DNA of 12,529 nt from Planctomycetota bacterium (GCA_016935955.1 JAFGPY010000444.1:1-12529), one strand, 5' to 3'; positions 1 to 6,719 are shown, counted from the stretch's first letter. Translations and numbers: made by a program. The notes: a model not told the origin generated them from the letters alone.

Positions 1-10
1 ATGGAGGAAG

Positions 11-472
11 ATGGTCGTGAAGAACTACGAAGGACTGTTTTTGCTCGACAGCGGCTACGCGTCGGCCAACTGGGACGCCGTCGTGAAGGAGATCGTCGGC
101 ATTCTTGAGCGCCGCGGCGCCGAGATCATCCGCCTGGTCAAGTGGGACGATCGCCGCCTGGCCTACGAGATTCGCCATCACAAGCGCGGCACCTACGTGC
201 TGGTCTTCTTCAAGGCCCCGAACAAGGCTCTCAAGGAGGTCGAGCGCGATGCCCAGCTCTCGGAGACGATTCTCCGCCTGCTGCTCTTGCGGCGCGAACG
301 TATGGACCTGCAGGCCATGCTCAGTTGCCCCGTTCCGTCGGGCGAGGCCAACGTCATCGGCGCCGCTCCGGAACCCGTGGCCGTCGCCGCAAAACCGGCC
401 AAGGCCGCAGAGGAGGATTCCGACGGCAACGACAAAGACACTGATGCGGACGACCGTGACGACGACAAGTAG
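11..472 (+). CDS. rpsF: 30S ribosomal protein bS6
   Basis: Small-subunit ribosomal protein that pairs with bS18 on the platform of the 30S subunit. The 153-residue product opens with the S6-type strand MVVKNYEGLFLLDSG, and the ferredoxin-like body runs to about residue 100. A long extension follows; residues 134-153 are almost all Asp/Glu with a few Lys/Arg. Known S6 proteins range from about 95 to 135 residues, so the acidic tail is long, although acidic S6 tails are familiar (RimK extends one in E. coli). The ATG at 11 puts the conserved Tyr-Glu at residues 6-7, as I recall for planctomycete S6, but GGAGG at 3-7 is only 3 nt away. The in-frame GTG at 17 has better spacing (9 nt) and would give MKNYEG. 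It is first in the rpsF-ssb-rpsR-rplI order; its leader lies outside the window. Confidence 0.95.
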   Translation: MVVKNYEGLFLLDSGYASANWDAVVKEIVGILERRGAEIIRLVKWDDRRLAYEIRHHKRGTYVLVFFKAPNKALKEVERDAQLSETILRLLLLRRERMDLQAMLSCPVPSGEANVIGAAPEPVAVAAKPAKAAEEDSDGNDKDTDADDRDDDK

Positions 473-498
473 CCTCGCCGCGTTGTGCGCGTCCCGGA

Positions 499-517
499 CC
501 GTCTCGCGATGAGACGG
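499..517 (+). other. Intercistronic hairpin between rpsF and ssb
   Basis: CCGTCTC (499-505) pairs perfectly with GAGACGG (511-517) around a GCGAT loop. No T-tract follows, so it is not an intrinsic terminator. It could be an mRNA processing, stability or protein-binding element. The pairing is seen directly; any function is inference. Confidence 0.5.
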
Positions 518-524
518 CGGCGGG

Positions 525-538
525 TCGAGAATTCTCGA
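525..538. promoter_or_regulatory. Perfect 14-bp palindrome upstream of ssb
   Basis: TCGAGAATTCTCGA is identical to its own reverse complement and lies 23 bp before the ssb start codon, between the 499-517 hairpin and the ssb ribosome binding site. A loop-free dyad suits a dimeric DNA-binding protein better than an RNA hairpin, though a 5-bp stem with an AATT loop is possible. It does not match the E. coli, alphaproteobacterial or Gram-positive LexA boxes I know. Confidence 0.35.
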
Positions 539-547
539 TGCCGGCAC

Positions 548-553
548 AAGGAG
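548..553 (+). promoter_or_regulatory. Ribosome binding site that fixes the ssb start
   Basis: AAGGAG ends 8 nt before the ATG at 562. It lies inside the longer reading frame that could start at the ATG at 538, so it argues for 562 as the true start. Confidence 0.75.
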
Positions 554-561
554 AGACGAAA

Positions 562-1026
562 ATGGCGAACTACAACAAGGTCTTCCTGATCGGAAACCTG
601 ACGCGGGATCCGCAATTGCGGTACACCCCGAACCAGATGGCCGTCTGCGACATCGGCCTGGCCGTCAACCGCCGCTCGCGCAGCAGTTCGGGTGAGCAGC
701 GAGACGAGACCTGCTTCGTGGACATCACGGCCTGGGGCAAACAGGCCGAGACGCTCTCGAAGTATGTGACCAAGGGCCGCCAGCTGTTCATCGAGGGACG
801 TCTCACCTACGACCAGTGGGAAGGCCAGGACGGCCAGAAGCGAAGCAAGCTCAAGGTGACACTCGAGAACTTCCAGTTCCTCGACAGCGCTGGTGCCGGC
901 GGCGGGAGTGGAGGCGGTGGTGGCGGCGGTCGCGGCCAGGGTCGCGCCGGGCAGCAGTCCTCGGGCGGCGGCGGACATGACGAAGGGTACAATCAGGACC
1001 TCGAAGACGACACGATTCCCTTCTGA
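562..1026 (+). CDS. ssb: Single-stranded DNA-binding protein
   Basis: Binds single-stranded DNA during replication, repair and recombination, and recruits partner proteins through its C-terminal tip. The 154-residue product has an OB-fold domain (residues 1-108, opening MANYNKVFLIGNLTRDPQLR, with the typical FVDITAWGKQAE segment at 52-63). A glycine-rich disordered linker follows at about 111-138. The classic acidic tip ends in DLEDDTIPF (146-154). The length is ordinary for bacterial SSB. An upstream in-frame ATG at 538 would add eight residues, but the AAGGAG site and family alignment favour 562. It sits between rpsF and rpsR, the usual place, so it is probably co-transcribed with the ribosomal genes. 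The palindrome at 525-538 may add separate control. Confidence 0.97.
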   Translation: MANYNKVFLIGNLTRDPQLRYTPNQMAVCDIGLAVNRRSRSSSGEQRDETCFVDITAWGKQAETLSKYVTKGRQLFIEGRLTYDQWEGQDGQKRSKLKVTLENFQFLDSAGAGGGSGGGGGGGRGQGRAGQQSSGGGGHDEGYNQDLEDDTIPF

Positions 1027-1027
1027 T

Positions 1028-1042
1028 GACGGCCGGGCCGTC
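1028..1042 (+). other. Short GC hairpin after the ssb stop
   Basis: GACGGC (1028-1033) pairs with GCCGTC (1037-1042) around a CGG triloop, starting one base after the ssb stop codon. There is no T-tract. Possibly an mRNA stability element within the operon; only the pairing is visible. Confidence 0.4.
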
Positions 1043-1103
1043 GGGAGTCGAGGCGTGCGGAGTCCTGCGACGAGAAACAATCAGGCGTTGTTTTGCGATT
1101 TCG

Positions 1104-1109
1104 GGAGGT
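1104..1109 (+). promoter_or_regulatory. Ribosome binding site of rpsR
   Basis: GGAGGT, a near-complete anti-16S match, lies 10 nt before the ATG at 1120. It supports that start over a TTG at 1093, which would add nine residues that do not resemble S18. Confidence 0.75.
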
Positions 1110-1119
1110 AGCAAGATCG

Positions 1120-1347
1120 ATGGCGAAGAAACGAGTCGTTTACAAGTCGGGGACCAAGTGCCGATTCTGCCGCGACAAGATTGGGGAGATCGACTACAAG
1201 GACACCTCGTCGTTGCAGAAGTTGGTCACCGGCCAGGGCAAGATGTTCTCGCGGAAGCGCAGCGGCAACTGCGCCCGCCATCAGCGTAGCGCCCGTCGGG
1301 CGGTCAAGCGGGCCCGGTTCATGGCCCTGATGCCGTTTGTCAGTTAG
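1120..1347 (+). CDS. rpsR: 30S ribosomal protein bS18
   Basis: Small-subunit protein that forms a heterodimer with bS6 on the 30S platform. The 75-residue product is the normal size. It shows the S18 core: CRFC at residues 14-17, IDYKDTSSLQKLV at 24-36, and CARHQR at 51-56, followed by the basic helix RRAVKRARFMALMPFV. Cys14, Cys17, Cys51 and His54 make it a zinc-ribbon (cysteine-retaining) form of S18, unlike the E. coli form that has lost most of these. The start is set by the GGAGGT site. It follows ssb after a 93-nt gap and precedes rplI, the classical order. Confidence 0.97.
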   Translation: MAKKRVVYKSGTKCRFCRDKIGEIDYKDTSSLQKLVTGQGKMFSRKRSGNCARHQRSARRAVKRARFMALMPFVS

Positions 1348-1373
1348 TCCCGGCGACCGTTGAGGGTTGTCGT

Positions 1374-1394
1374 GTGCCGCCGGACGTGCGGCGC
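1374..1394 (+). other. Hairpin between rpsR and rplI
   Basis: GTGCCGC (1374-1380) pairs with GCGGCGC (1388-1394), including one G-T wobble, around a 7-nt loop. No T-tract follows, so read-through into rplI is expected. A possible RNA processing or stability element; function not shown. Confidence 0.35.
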
Positions 1395-1431
1395 GCCGCA
1401 ATCGTCGCCAGGTCGCCCGTTCAGAGAACTC

Positions 1432-1436
1432 GGAGG
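1432..1436 (+). promoter_or_regulatory. Ribosome binding site of rplI
   Basis: GGAGG lies 6 nt before the GTG at 1443 and selects this non-ATG start over the longer frame that opens upstream at 1374. Confidence 0.75.
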
Positions 1437-1442
1437 ACAGCC

Positions 1443-1892
1443 GTGAAACTGTTATTGGCAGAAGACGTCAGACACCTCGGCAAGGCCGGAGACATCGTCA
1501 ACGTGCGTGACGGCTACGCCCGCAACTACCTGGTGCCCCAGGGCCTGGCTCTGGTGCCGACGCAAGGCAACATCGAACGCGTCGAGGAGTTGCGGAAAAA
1601 ACGCCAGGCCGATCTGGAAGCCCGCAAGGCCCGGCTGGCCGAAGCGGCCGCCATCCTGGAAGGCACCAGCATCACGATCAAGGCCCAGGCCAACGAGCAG
1701 GGACACCTGTTCGGGTCGGTCACGCAGAAGGACATTGCCGCCGCGCTGCAGGCCATGGGACACAAGATCGACGCCGAGCAGATCCTGCTGGCCGAGCCCA
1801 TCCGCATGCTGGACCGGTTCCAGATTCCGGTGCGGCTGGAAGAGGGCTTCGAGGCCAACATCGACCTGTGGGTCGTGCCCGAAGAGGCCTGA
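1443..1892 (+). CDS. rplI: 50S ribosomal protein bL9
   Basis: Large-subunit protein that binds 23S rRNA near the base of the L1 stalk and helps keep the reading frame. It has 149 residues, the usual length. The N-terminal domain (1-50) carries the L9 signature: GDIVNVRDGYARNYLVPQG at residues 16-34. The long connecting helix (about 41-74) is rich in Arg, Lys, Glu and Ala. The C-terminal domain (75-149) contains GHLFGSVTQKDIA. It begins with GTG; GGAGG 6 nt upstream and alignment to MKLLLAEDV support this. It is last in the rpsF-ssb-rpsR-rplI unit and is followed 31 bp later by a strong terminator. Confidence 0.97.
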   Translation: MKLLLAEDVRHLGKAGDIVNVRDGYARNYLVPQGLALVPTQGNIERVEELRKKRQADLEARKARLAEAAAILEGTSITIKAQANEQGHLFGSVTQKDIAAALQAMGHKIDAEQILLAEPIRMLDRFQIPVRLEEGFEANIDLWVVPEEA

Positions 1893-1923
1893 GCCGCCCA
1901 GGCACCATCGACAACCGTCATCG

Positions 1924-1961
1924 AAAGACCGGCGCGGGATGCCCTGCGCCGGTCTTTTTTT
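1924..1961 (+). terminator. Rho-independent terminator of the rpsF-rplI operon
   Basis: AAAGACCGGCGC (1924-1935) pairs perfectly with GCGCCGGTCTTT (1946-1957), and a further GGG/CCC pairing is possible in the loop. Seven T residues run from 1955 to 1961. This separates the ribosomal operon from dnaB. Confidence 0.93.
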
Positions 1962-1990
1962 GGCCTTTAGTGCATTAACTAACCAGACGG

Positions 1991-2019
1991 TTGCTCACCG
2001 CGTGCGGACACGCTATACT
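1991..2019 (+). promoter_or_regulatory. Sigma-70-like promoter of dnaB
   Basis: TTGCTC (1991-1996) and TATACT (2014-2019) are separated by exactly 17 bp. The -10 matches the consensus at five of six positions, the -35 at three. The predicted start of transcription is near 2026, about 45 nt before the dnaB ATG. Its position just after the terminator makes sense of an independent dnaB unit. Confidence 0.65.
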
Positions 2020-2069
2020 CTCCGGCTGACAGCATAAGGGCCCCTTTCGCAAGATCGGTCAGAAGACCC

Positions 2070-3431
2070 ATGGCCAAGCGCAACAGTCAACCGCAGTCCC
2101 CTGCTCCGTCGCTCGAACACGTGCCGCCGCACAGCGTCGAGGCCGAGATGAGCGTGCTGGGCTCGATGATGCTCGACCGTCACGCCTGCGGCGAAGCCCT
2201 GCTGCTGGTCAAGCCCGAGGACTTCTACCTTCCCTCGCACCAGACGATCGCCGCGACGCTGATCCGGCTGTACGAGAAGAACGTGCCGATCGATTTCGTG
2301 ACCGTCCTGGATTCGCTGCGCGAACAGGGCGGCGTCGAGGAGGTGGGCGGCGGCGAGTACCTGGCCCGCTTGGCCGAGAGCGTGCCCTCGGCAGCCAATG
2401 CCGAGCACTACGCCCGCATCGTCCGCAACAAGGCCCTGCTTCGCGGCTTCATCAGCGCGACCGGGCAATTGATCTCCGAGGCCTTCGCCGAGAACCGTCC
2501 TGTCGAGGACTTTCTGGACCACGCCGAGCAGACGATCTTCGACGTGACTGAGCGCAAGGAGACCGGCCAGGCCCAAGGCATCAAGGACATCCTGCAGGTC
2601 ACGTTCGAGGAGATCGAGAAGGCCGCCCATGACGGGCAGACCGGCCTGCGGACCAACTTCTACAAGCTGGACGATCTGCTCGGCGGCCTGCAGCGCGGCG
2701 AGATGATTGTCCTGGCGGCGCGGCCGTCGGTCGGCAAGACGGCCCTGGCCATGAACCTGGCCGAGAACATCGCCGTGGACGAGAAGGCGGCCGTAGTCCT
2801 GTTCTCGCTCGAAATGGGCAAGACCGAAATTGCCAAGCGGCTGCTGTCGTCGCGGGCCGGCATCAACTCCTCCAAGCTCAAGGGACATCTGAGCGACGAC
2901 GAGTACGGACAACTGATGAAGACGGCCGGTGAACTGGCCGAAGCCAAGCTGTTCATCGACGACACGCCGGGACAGACCATCCTGGACATTCGGGCCAAGA
3001 GCCGCCGCCTGAAGGCCCTGCACGACATTCAACTCGTGGTCATCGACTACCTGCAACTGGTCCATCCGCCCAAGGGCGAGAACCGCCAGGTGCAGGTGGC
3101 CGAGATGTCGCGAGGCGTCAAGGCCCTGGCCCGGGAACTACGGATCCCCGTACTCTGCCTGTGCCAGCTCAACCGCGAAGTCGAGCACGCCGAGCGACTG
3201 CCCCGCCTGGCCGACATCCGCGAGTCGGGAGCCATCGAGCAGGACGCCGACGTCGTGCTGCTGCTGCATCGCCCGCTGGAAAAGTACGTGTCGCCCGAAA
3301 CCGGCGTCAACAGCGACGCCTGCATCGTCGTCGGCAAGAACCGCAACGGGCCGACCGGCGTCGTTCCGGTGAACTTCCACCCGGAGTGCGTGCGATTCGT
3401 CAACCCGTCCATGGAGCATTCGCCGGTCTGA
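2070..3431 (+). CDS. dnaB: Replicative DNA helicase DnaB
   Basis: Hexameric 5'-3' helicase that unwinds DNA at the replication fork and works with primase and loader. It has 453 residues, the family norm, and no intein. The N-terminal primase-interaction domain begins with PPHSVEAEMSVLGSMMLD (19-36). The RecA-like domain has Walker A AARPSVGKTALA with Lys223, and Walker B LVVIDYLQLV with Asp326. Downstream are CQLNREVE, the ADIRESGAIEQDAD segment and KNRNGPTG, which carries the arginine finger region. Most relatives have Met rather than Val before Walker A GKT, a mild change. The start lacks a good Shine-Dalgarno sequence (only AGAAG at 2061-2065). dnaB follows rplI in many bacteria, but here it has its own promoter and terminator. 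Confidence 0.98.
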   Translation: MAKRNSQPQSPAPSLEHVPPHSVEAEMSVLGSMMLDRHACGEALLLVKPEDFYLPSHQTIAATLIRLYEKNVPIDFVTVLDSLREQGGVEEVGGGEYLARLAESVPSAANAEHYARIVRNKALLRGFISATGQLISEAFAENRPVEDFLDHAEQTIFDVTERKETGQAQGIKDILQVTFEEIEKAAHDGQTGLRTNFYKLDDLLGGLQRGEMIVLAARPSVGKTALAMNLAENIAVDEKAAVVLFSLEMGKTEIAKRLLSSRAGINSSKLKGHLSDDEYGQLMKTAGELAEAKLFIDDTPGQTILDIRAKSRRLKALHDIQLVVIDYLQLVHPPKGENRQVQVAEMSRGVKALARELRIPVLCLCQLNREVEHAERLPRLADIRESGAIEQDADVVLLLHRPLEKYVSPETGVNSDACIVVGKNRNGPTGVVPVNFHPECVRFVNPSMEHSPV

Positions 3432-3447
3432 CGGCCGCGCCGCCCGC

Positions 3448-3469
3448 AGACCGATTCGCGGTCTTTTTT
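3448..3469 (+). terminator. Rho-independent terminator of dnaB
   Basis: AGACCG (3448-3453) pairs with CGGTCT (3459-3464) around an ATTCG loop. Six T residues (3464-3469) overlap the end of the stem. It begins 16 nt after the dnaB stop codon. Confidence 0.85.
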
Positions 3470-3496
3470 GTTCGTGCATTCCGGCTTGCCGTTCGG

Positions 3497-3502
3497 TAGA
3501 AT
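3497..3502 (+). promoter_or_regulatory. Possible -10 element upstream of bamA
   Basis: TAGAAT matches TATAAT at five of six positions, and the bamA unit needs a promoter after the dnaB terminator. No convincing -35 lies 16-18 bp upstream, so the call is weak. Confidence 0.25.
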
Positions 3503-3556
3503 TCTCACATTGCGGCTGGGCGTGCCCTTTCCCGGGAATTGCCGCCCAGCGAGAAT
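3501..3556 (+). other. Nested inverted repeats in the bamA leader
   Basis: Outer arms ATTCTC (3501-3506) and GAGAAT (3551-3556) enclose GCTGGGCG (3515-3522) and CGCCCAGC (3543-3550). The 20-nt centre holds a perfect 10-bp palindrome, TTCCCGGGAA (3529-3538). The 3' arms are contiguous while the 5' arms are separated by 8 nt, so the fold would have a one-sided bulge. It may be a structured mRNA leader or a binding site for a regulator of envelope genes. Confidence 0.45.
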
Positions 3557-3597
3557 CGTCACGTGAGCCAACGCCTCGTCTGATTCCAATCGCGCCC

Positions 3598-5913
3598 ATG
3601 AAAAGAACTACTCTCGCACTTCCCTTCATCCTGGTTGCCTTGTGCGGCTCGGTATCTCTTCTGGCGACGGTAGACCGTGCGGCCGCACAGACTTCCGCAA
3701 CCGAGACCCATATCGTCGAGGTGGTGATCGAGGGCAACGAACGCGTCGACGCCAACCGCATCCTGTCGCAGATGACGCTGCGCCAGGGATCGGTCTACAC
3801 CCCCGCGGCCGGCAACGAGGACTTCAAACGCATCTACGCCCTGGGCGAATTCGACAACGTGATCCTGACGCCCGAGCCGGTCGAGGGCGGCCTGCGGCTG
3901 CGAGTGACCGTTGCCGAGCGACCGCTCCTGAAGGCCATCGAGTTCGCCGGGGCCAAGAGCATCAAGGAAAAGAAGCTTCGTTCGCTGACCGGCCTGAACG
4001 AGGGCATGCCGCTGGACAGGCATCGTCTGCTGTCGGCCTCGCAGGTGATCGTCGACGAGTACAAGCGGTCGGGCTATTACTTCGCCGAGGCGACACTGGA
4101 CCGCGAGCGAATGGAGAGCGAAGGGGTAGCCCGTTTCACGATCAGCGAAGGGCCGAAGGTTCGCGTCCGCAAGGTCGTCTTCAGCGGCAACGATTCCGTG
4201 CCCGGCCGCACGCTGGGAGGCAAGATCGACACAAAGGCCCGCTTCTGGCCTTTCACGTCGGGCGAGTTCTCGATCGATCAACTCGACCAGGACGTGGCCA
4301 AGCTGAAGTCCTACTACATCTCGCAGGGGTTTCTCGACGTGGACGTCGGCCGCAGGCTGGATTTCGACGCCGCCAAGTCGAAGGTCACCGTGACGTTCGT
4401 CATCAACGAGGCGGCGCGGTACCGCGTGGCGTCGGTGATGATCCGCGGTGCGGAGAAAGTCGACTCGGCGTACCTGGCGGAGAACTTCAAGCTGCAACCG
4501 GGCGAGTTCTATACGGCCGACGCCCTGAAGGCCGACACCGAAGAAATTGGTCGCAACTACGGACGCATCGGCTACGTGCACGCCACCGCCCGGCCCGACG
4601 TTCAGTACACGTCACAATCGGGCAAGCTGGACATCGTCTTTGACGTGACGGAGGGACCGAAAGTCACGATCGGGGAGATTATTCCCTCGGGCAACAAGAT
4701 CACGCGTCAGAAGGTGCTGCTGAGGGAATTGGACCTTGTGCCGGGCGACACGGCCGACAGCCAAGCCATCGAGCAGGCCCGCAAGCGACTGATGGGGCTG
4801 CAACTGTTCTCGGACGTGGACCTGTCACTGTTGCCGACACGCGATGAGAGCATCGAGAACCTGCTGATCAACGTCGAGGAGACGGACACGGCTCAACTGA
4901 TTTTCGGCGCCGGGGTCAGCAGCAACGCCGGACTGATCGGCAACATATCGCTGCGTCAGAGGAACTTCGACTGGGCCCGCTGGCCGCGAGGCTGGAACGA
5001 CCGCGGCGCTTTCCGCGGCGCGGGGCAGCAGTTCCGCATCGTGCTCGAGCCGGGCACCGAGCGGCAACAATACACCATCGGTTTCACGGAGCCGTACCTG
5101 TTCGACCGGCAACTGCAGTTCGACACATCGGGCTCCTACTACGACCGCGACCGCAGCGCCTACGACGAGCAGCGGCTGGGCGGCCAGGCCTCTCTGGGCA
5201 AGAACCTGCGGAAGTACTGGTTCGCCTCGCTGGGCCTGCGGATGGAGGACATCAACATCGAGGACGTGGACGCCGACGCCCCGGATGACGTCTTCGACGT
5301 CGAGGGCAGCAGCTACCTGTCGGCCGCTGTCATCAAGGTGATCCGCGACAAGACCGACAGTTACTTCGTGCCGACGACGGGCAGCCGGGCCACGGCTGTG
5401 ATCGAGCAGGCCGGCGCCCTGGGCGGCGATTACACATTTACCAAGATCACGCTCGATGGGCGTCGCTTCTGGACGGTGACCGAGGACGTGCTCGGTCGGC
5501 GAAGCGTGCTGAAGCTCCATGGTCGCGTGGGCTTCGCTCCGGGCGACCCGCCGATCTTCGAGCGGTTCTATGCCGGCGGCCAGGGATCAATTCGCGGCTT
5601 CGAGTATCGCGGCGTCGGCCCGTTTCAGCGCGGTGAACCGATCGGCGGCGACTTCATGCTGCTGATGGGCGGCGAGTACGAGTTCCCGCTGATCGGCAAG
5701 AACTTCTCGGGCGTTGTCTTCGTGGACTCGGGCACGGTCGAGGAAAGCACGAGCATCGGCACGCTTCGGGCAGCGGCCGGTTTCGGACTGCGGTTTACGG
5801 TCGACATGCTTGGGGCGCCGGTGCCCTTTGCTCTGGATTTCGGATTTCCGCTGTCTGAGGGCGACGACGACGAAACGCAGGTCTTCAGTTTCTCGATCGC
5901 GTGGAACTTCTAG
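3598..5913 (+). CDS. bamA: Outer-membrane protein assembly factor BamA (Omp85)
   Basis: Inserts beta-barrel proteins into the outer membrane. The 771-residue product starts with a Sec signal peptide (about 1-30, Lys-Arg then a hydrophobic core, ending DRAAA-Q). Five POTRA domains follow, at roughly 38-108, 109-185, 186-271, 274-353 and 354-429; several end in the typical EGP/ERP boundary. The beta-barrel covers about 430-771, contains the Omp85 motif IRGF at 665-668 (within GGQGSIRGFEYRG), and ends in aromatic Phe (SFSIAWNF), as outer-membrane barrels do. Five POTRAs plus the length indicate BamA rather than TamA or a two-partner secretion protein. The ATG at 3598 has no clear Shine-Dalgarno sequence. 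A Skp-like chaperone follows 46 nt later in the same operon. Confidence 0.96.
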   Translation: MKRTTLALPFILVALCGSVSLLATVDRAAAQTSATETHIVEVVIEGNERVDANRILSQMTLRQGSVYTPAAGNEDFKRIYALGEFDNVILTPEPVEGGLRLRVTVAERPLLKAIEFAGAKSIKEKKLRSLTGLNEGMPLDRHRLLSASQVIVDEYKRSGYYFAEATLDRERMESEGVARFTISEGPKVRVRKVVFSGNDSVPGRTLGGKIDTKARFWPFTSGEFSIDQLDQDVAKLKSYYISQGFLDVDVGRRLDFDAAKSKVTVTFVINEAARYRVASVMIRGAEKVDSAYLAENFKLQPGEFYTADALKADTEEIGRNYGRIGYVHATARPDVQYTSQSGKLDIVFDVTEGPKVTIGEIIPSGNKITRQKVLLRELDLVPGDTADSQAIEQARKRLMGLQLFSDVDLSLLPTRDESIENLLINVEETDTAQLIFGAGVSSNAGLIGNISLRQRNFDWARWPRGWNDRGAFRGAGQQFRIVLEPGTERQQYTIGFTEPYLFDRQLQFDTSGSYYDRDRSAYDEQRLGGQASLGKNLRKYWFASLGLRMEDINIEDVDADAPDDVFDVEGSSYLSAAVIKVIRDKTDSYFVPTTGSRATAVIEQAGALGGDYTFTKITLDGRRFWTVTEDVLGRRSVLKLHGRVGFAPGDPPIFERFYAGGQGSIRGFEYRGVGPFQRGEPIGGDFMLLMGGEYEFPLIGKNFSGVVFVDSGTVEESTSIGTLRAAAGFGLRFTVDMLGAPVPFALDFGFPLSEGDDDETQVFSFSIAWNF

Positions 5914-5914
5914 G

Positions 5915-5942
5915 GGCGTTCACGGCACAAGCCGTATTCGCC
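5915..5942 (+). other. Hairpin between bamA and skp
   Basis: ACGGC (5922-5926) pairs with GCCGT (5931-5935) around an ACAA tetraloop. GGCG (5915-5918) and CGCC (5939-5942) can extend it across a small internal loop. It ends exactly where the purine-rich ribosome binding site of skp begins (5943-5954), so it could stabilise the mRNA or tune translation. There is no T-tract. Confidence 0.4.
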
Positions 5943-5959
5943 GGGGAGGAAGGATACTT

Positions 5960-6574
5960 ATGAAGAAGACGGTTGGCATAGCGATTCTCATGGTGGGCCT
6001 TGTCGCCCTGCTGGTCGGGGCCAACGGCGGCAAGCCGGAGCCCAGCCGCGTGGCCGTGTGCGACTTGGCCAAGGTGGTGGACGATTACAAGCGTGTGCAG
6101 AGCCTGCAGGACGACCTGGCGCAGCAGGAGAAATCCCGCGTCGAAGAGGTCAAGCGACGTAGCGACGTCATCGAGATGATGGCCAAACAGATGGACGACC
6201 TGAAGGAAGGGTCTGAAGACCGCAAGAAGCTCGAGGAGACGGCCTGGGAGAAGATGTACGAGCTGAAGGCCTATCGCGAGACCGAGCAAGGCCGCCTGCA
6301 GCGCAAGAGCCGCGACGGGTTGCTGAGCTGCTACGAGGAGATCATGGCCCAGATCAGCCGGCACGCCGAGAGCAACGGTATCGATCTGGTCGTCTACAAG
6401 GAACAGCTCGACCCGCTGCTGAAGACCGCCCAGAACACCCAGGAACTCAAGAGCATGATCAACTCGCGGCGGGTGCTGTACAACAGTGCCGCGCTGGACA
6501 TCACCGACGCCGTCATTGCAGCCCTGAACGCCAAGTGGACCATGGAGCACCCGGAAGCGGCCCCCAAACCGTAA
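5960..6574 (+). CDS. Skp/OmpH-family periplasmic chaperone
   Basis: Periplasmic chaperone of the Skp (OmpH) family, which holds unfolded outer-membrane proteins on the way to BamA. The 204-residue product has a signal peptide (about 1-21: MKK, then a hydrophobic run ending LLVGA). The OmpH start strand follows at about 30-45 (RVAVCDLAKVVDDYKR). A long charged helix (about 45-135, rich in Lys, Glu, Arg and Gln) should form the coiled-coil tentacle. The strand-helix core resumes at about 136-150 (NGIDLVVYKEQLD). E. coli Skp is about 160 residues, so this is somewhat longer, with a Pro/Ala-rich tail. A Cys at residue 34 replaces the usual small residue, but it is not a lipobox. A strong GGGGAGGAAGGA site precedes the ATG. 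Its place directly after bamA supports the role. Confidence 0.88.
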   Translation: MKKTVGIAILMVGLVALLVGANGGKPEPSRVAVCDLAKVVDDYKRVQSLQDDLAQQEKSRVEEVKRRSDVIEMMAKQMDDLKEGSEDRKKLEETAWEKMYELKAYRETEQGRLQRKSRDGLLSCYEEIMAQISRHAESNGIDLVVYKEQLDPLLKTAQNTQELKSMINSRRVLYNSAALDITDAVIAALNAKWTMEHPEAAPKP

Positions 6575-6600
6575 CCGGCACGACCTCACAGGAAAGACAT

Positions 6601-6640
6601 AAGGCGTGACGAGTCGCCGACTCGTCACGCCTTTCTTTTC
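6601..6640 (+). terminator. Rho-independent terminator of bamA-skp
   Basis: AAGGCGTGACGAGT (6601-6614) pairs perfectly with ACTCGTCACGCCTT (6620-6633) around a CGCCG loop. A T-rich stretch (CTTTCTTTTC) follows. The stem is 14 bp, the longest in the window. It sits 26 nt after the skp stop. The complementary side is only weakly A-rich, so it mainly serves the plus strand, although it could also block transcripts from the converging lpx operon. Confidence 0.88.
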
Positions 6641-6699
6641 CCGTCGGATGCTTTTCAGCCATGCCGCTTCAGCATCGAGTTGTCGTACGGACTACGCAC

Positions 6700-6719
6700 G
6701 GGCACGGCAGGCCGTTCCT
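6700..6719. repeat. Imperfect palindrome, possible dispersed-repeat remnant
   Basis: GGGCACGGC and GCCGTTCCT form 9-bp arms with one mismatch and one wobble around AG. The perfect form would be GGGCACGGC-AG-GCCGTGCCC, a shape typical of REP-like intergenic palindromes. Only one copy is in the window, so the repeat status is a guess. Confidence 0.2.

Noticed and set aside
899..975. GGC/GGT-rich repeat block in ssb
   Set aside because: It encodes the ordinary glycine-rich linker of SSB and is not a separate repeat element.
2013..3065. Minus-strand open frame of 350 codons opposite dnaB
   Set aside because: It is antisense to a clear DnaB with intact motifs, is low complexity in Gln/Leu/Val/Asp, and has no ribosome binding site.
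3556..3597. Sigma-E-like promoter for bamA, prompted by TCTGA at 3579-3583
   Set aside because: No GGAACTT-like -35 lies 16-17 bp upstream, so the match is too short to count.
3559..4581. Minus-strand open frame of 340 codons opposite bamA
   Set aside because: It mirrors the bamA codons, has no recognisable domain, and would need an unrelated gene fully inside bamA.
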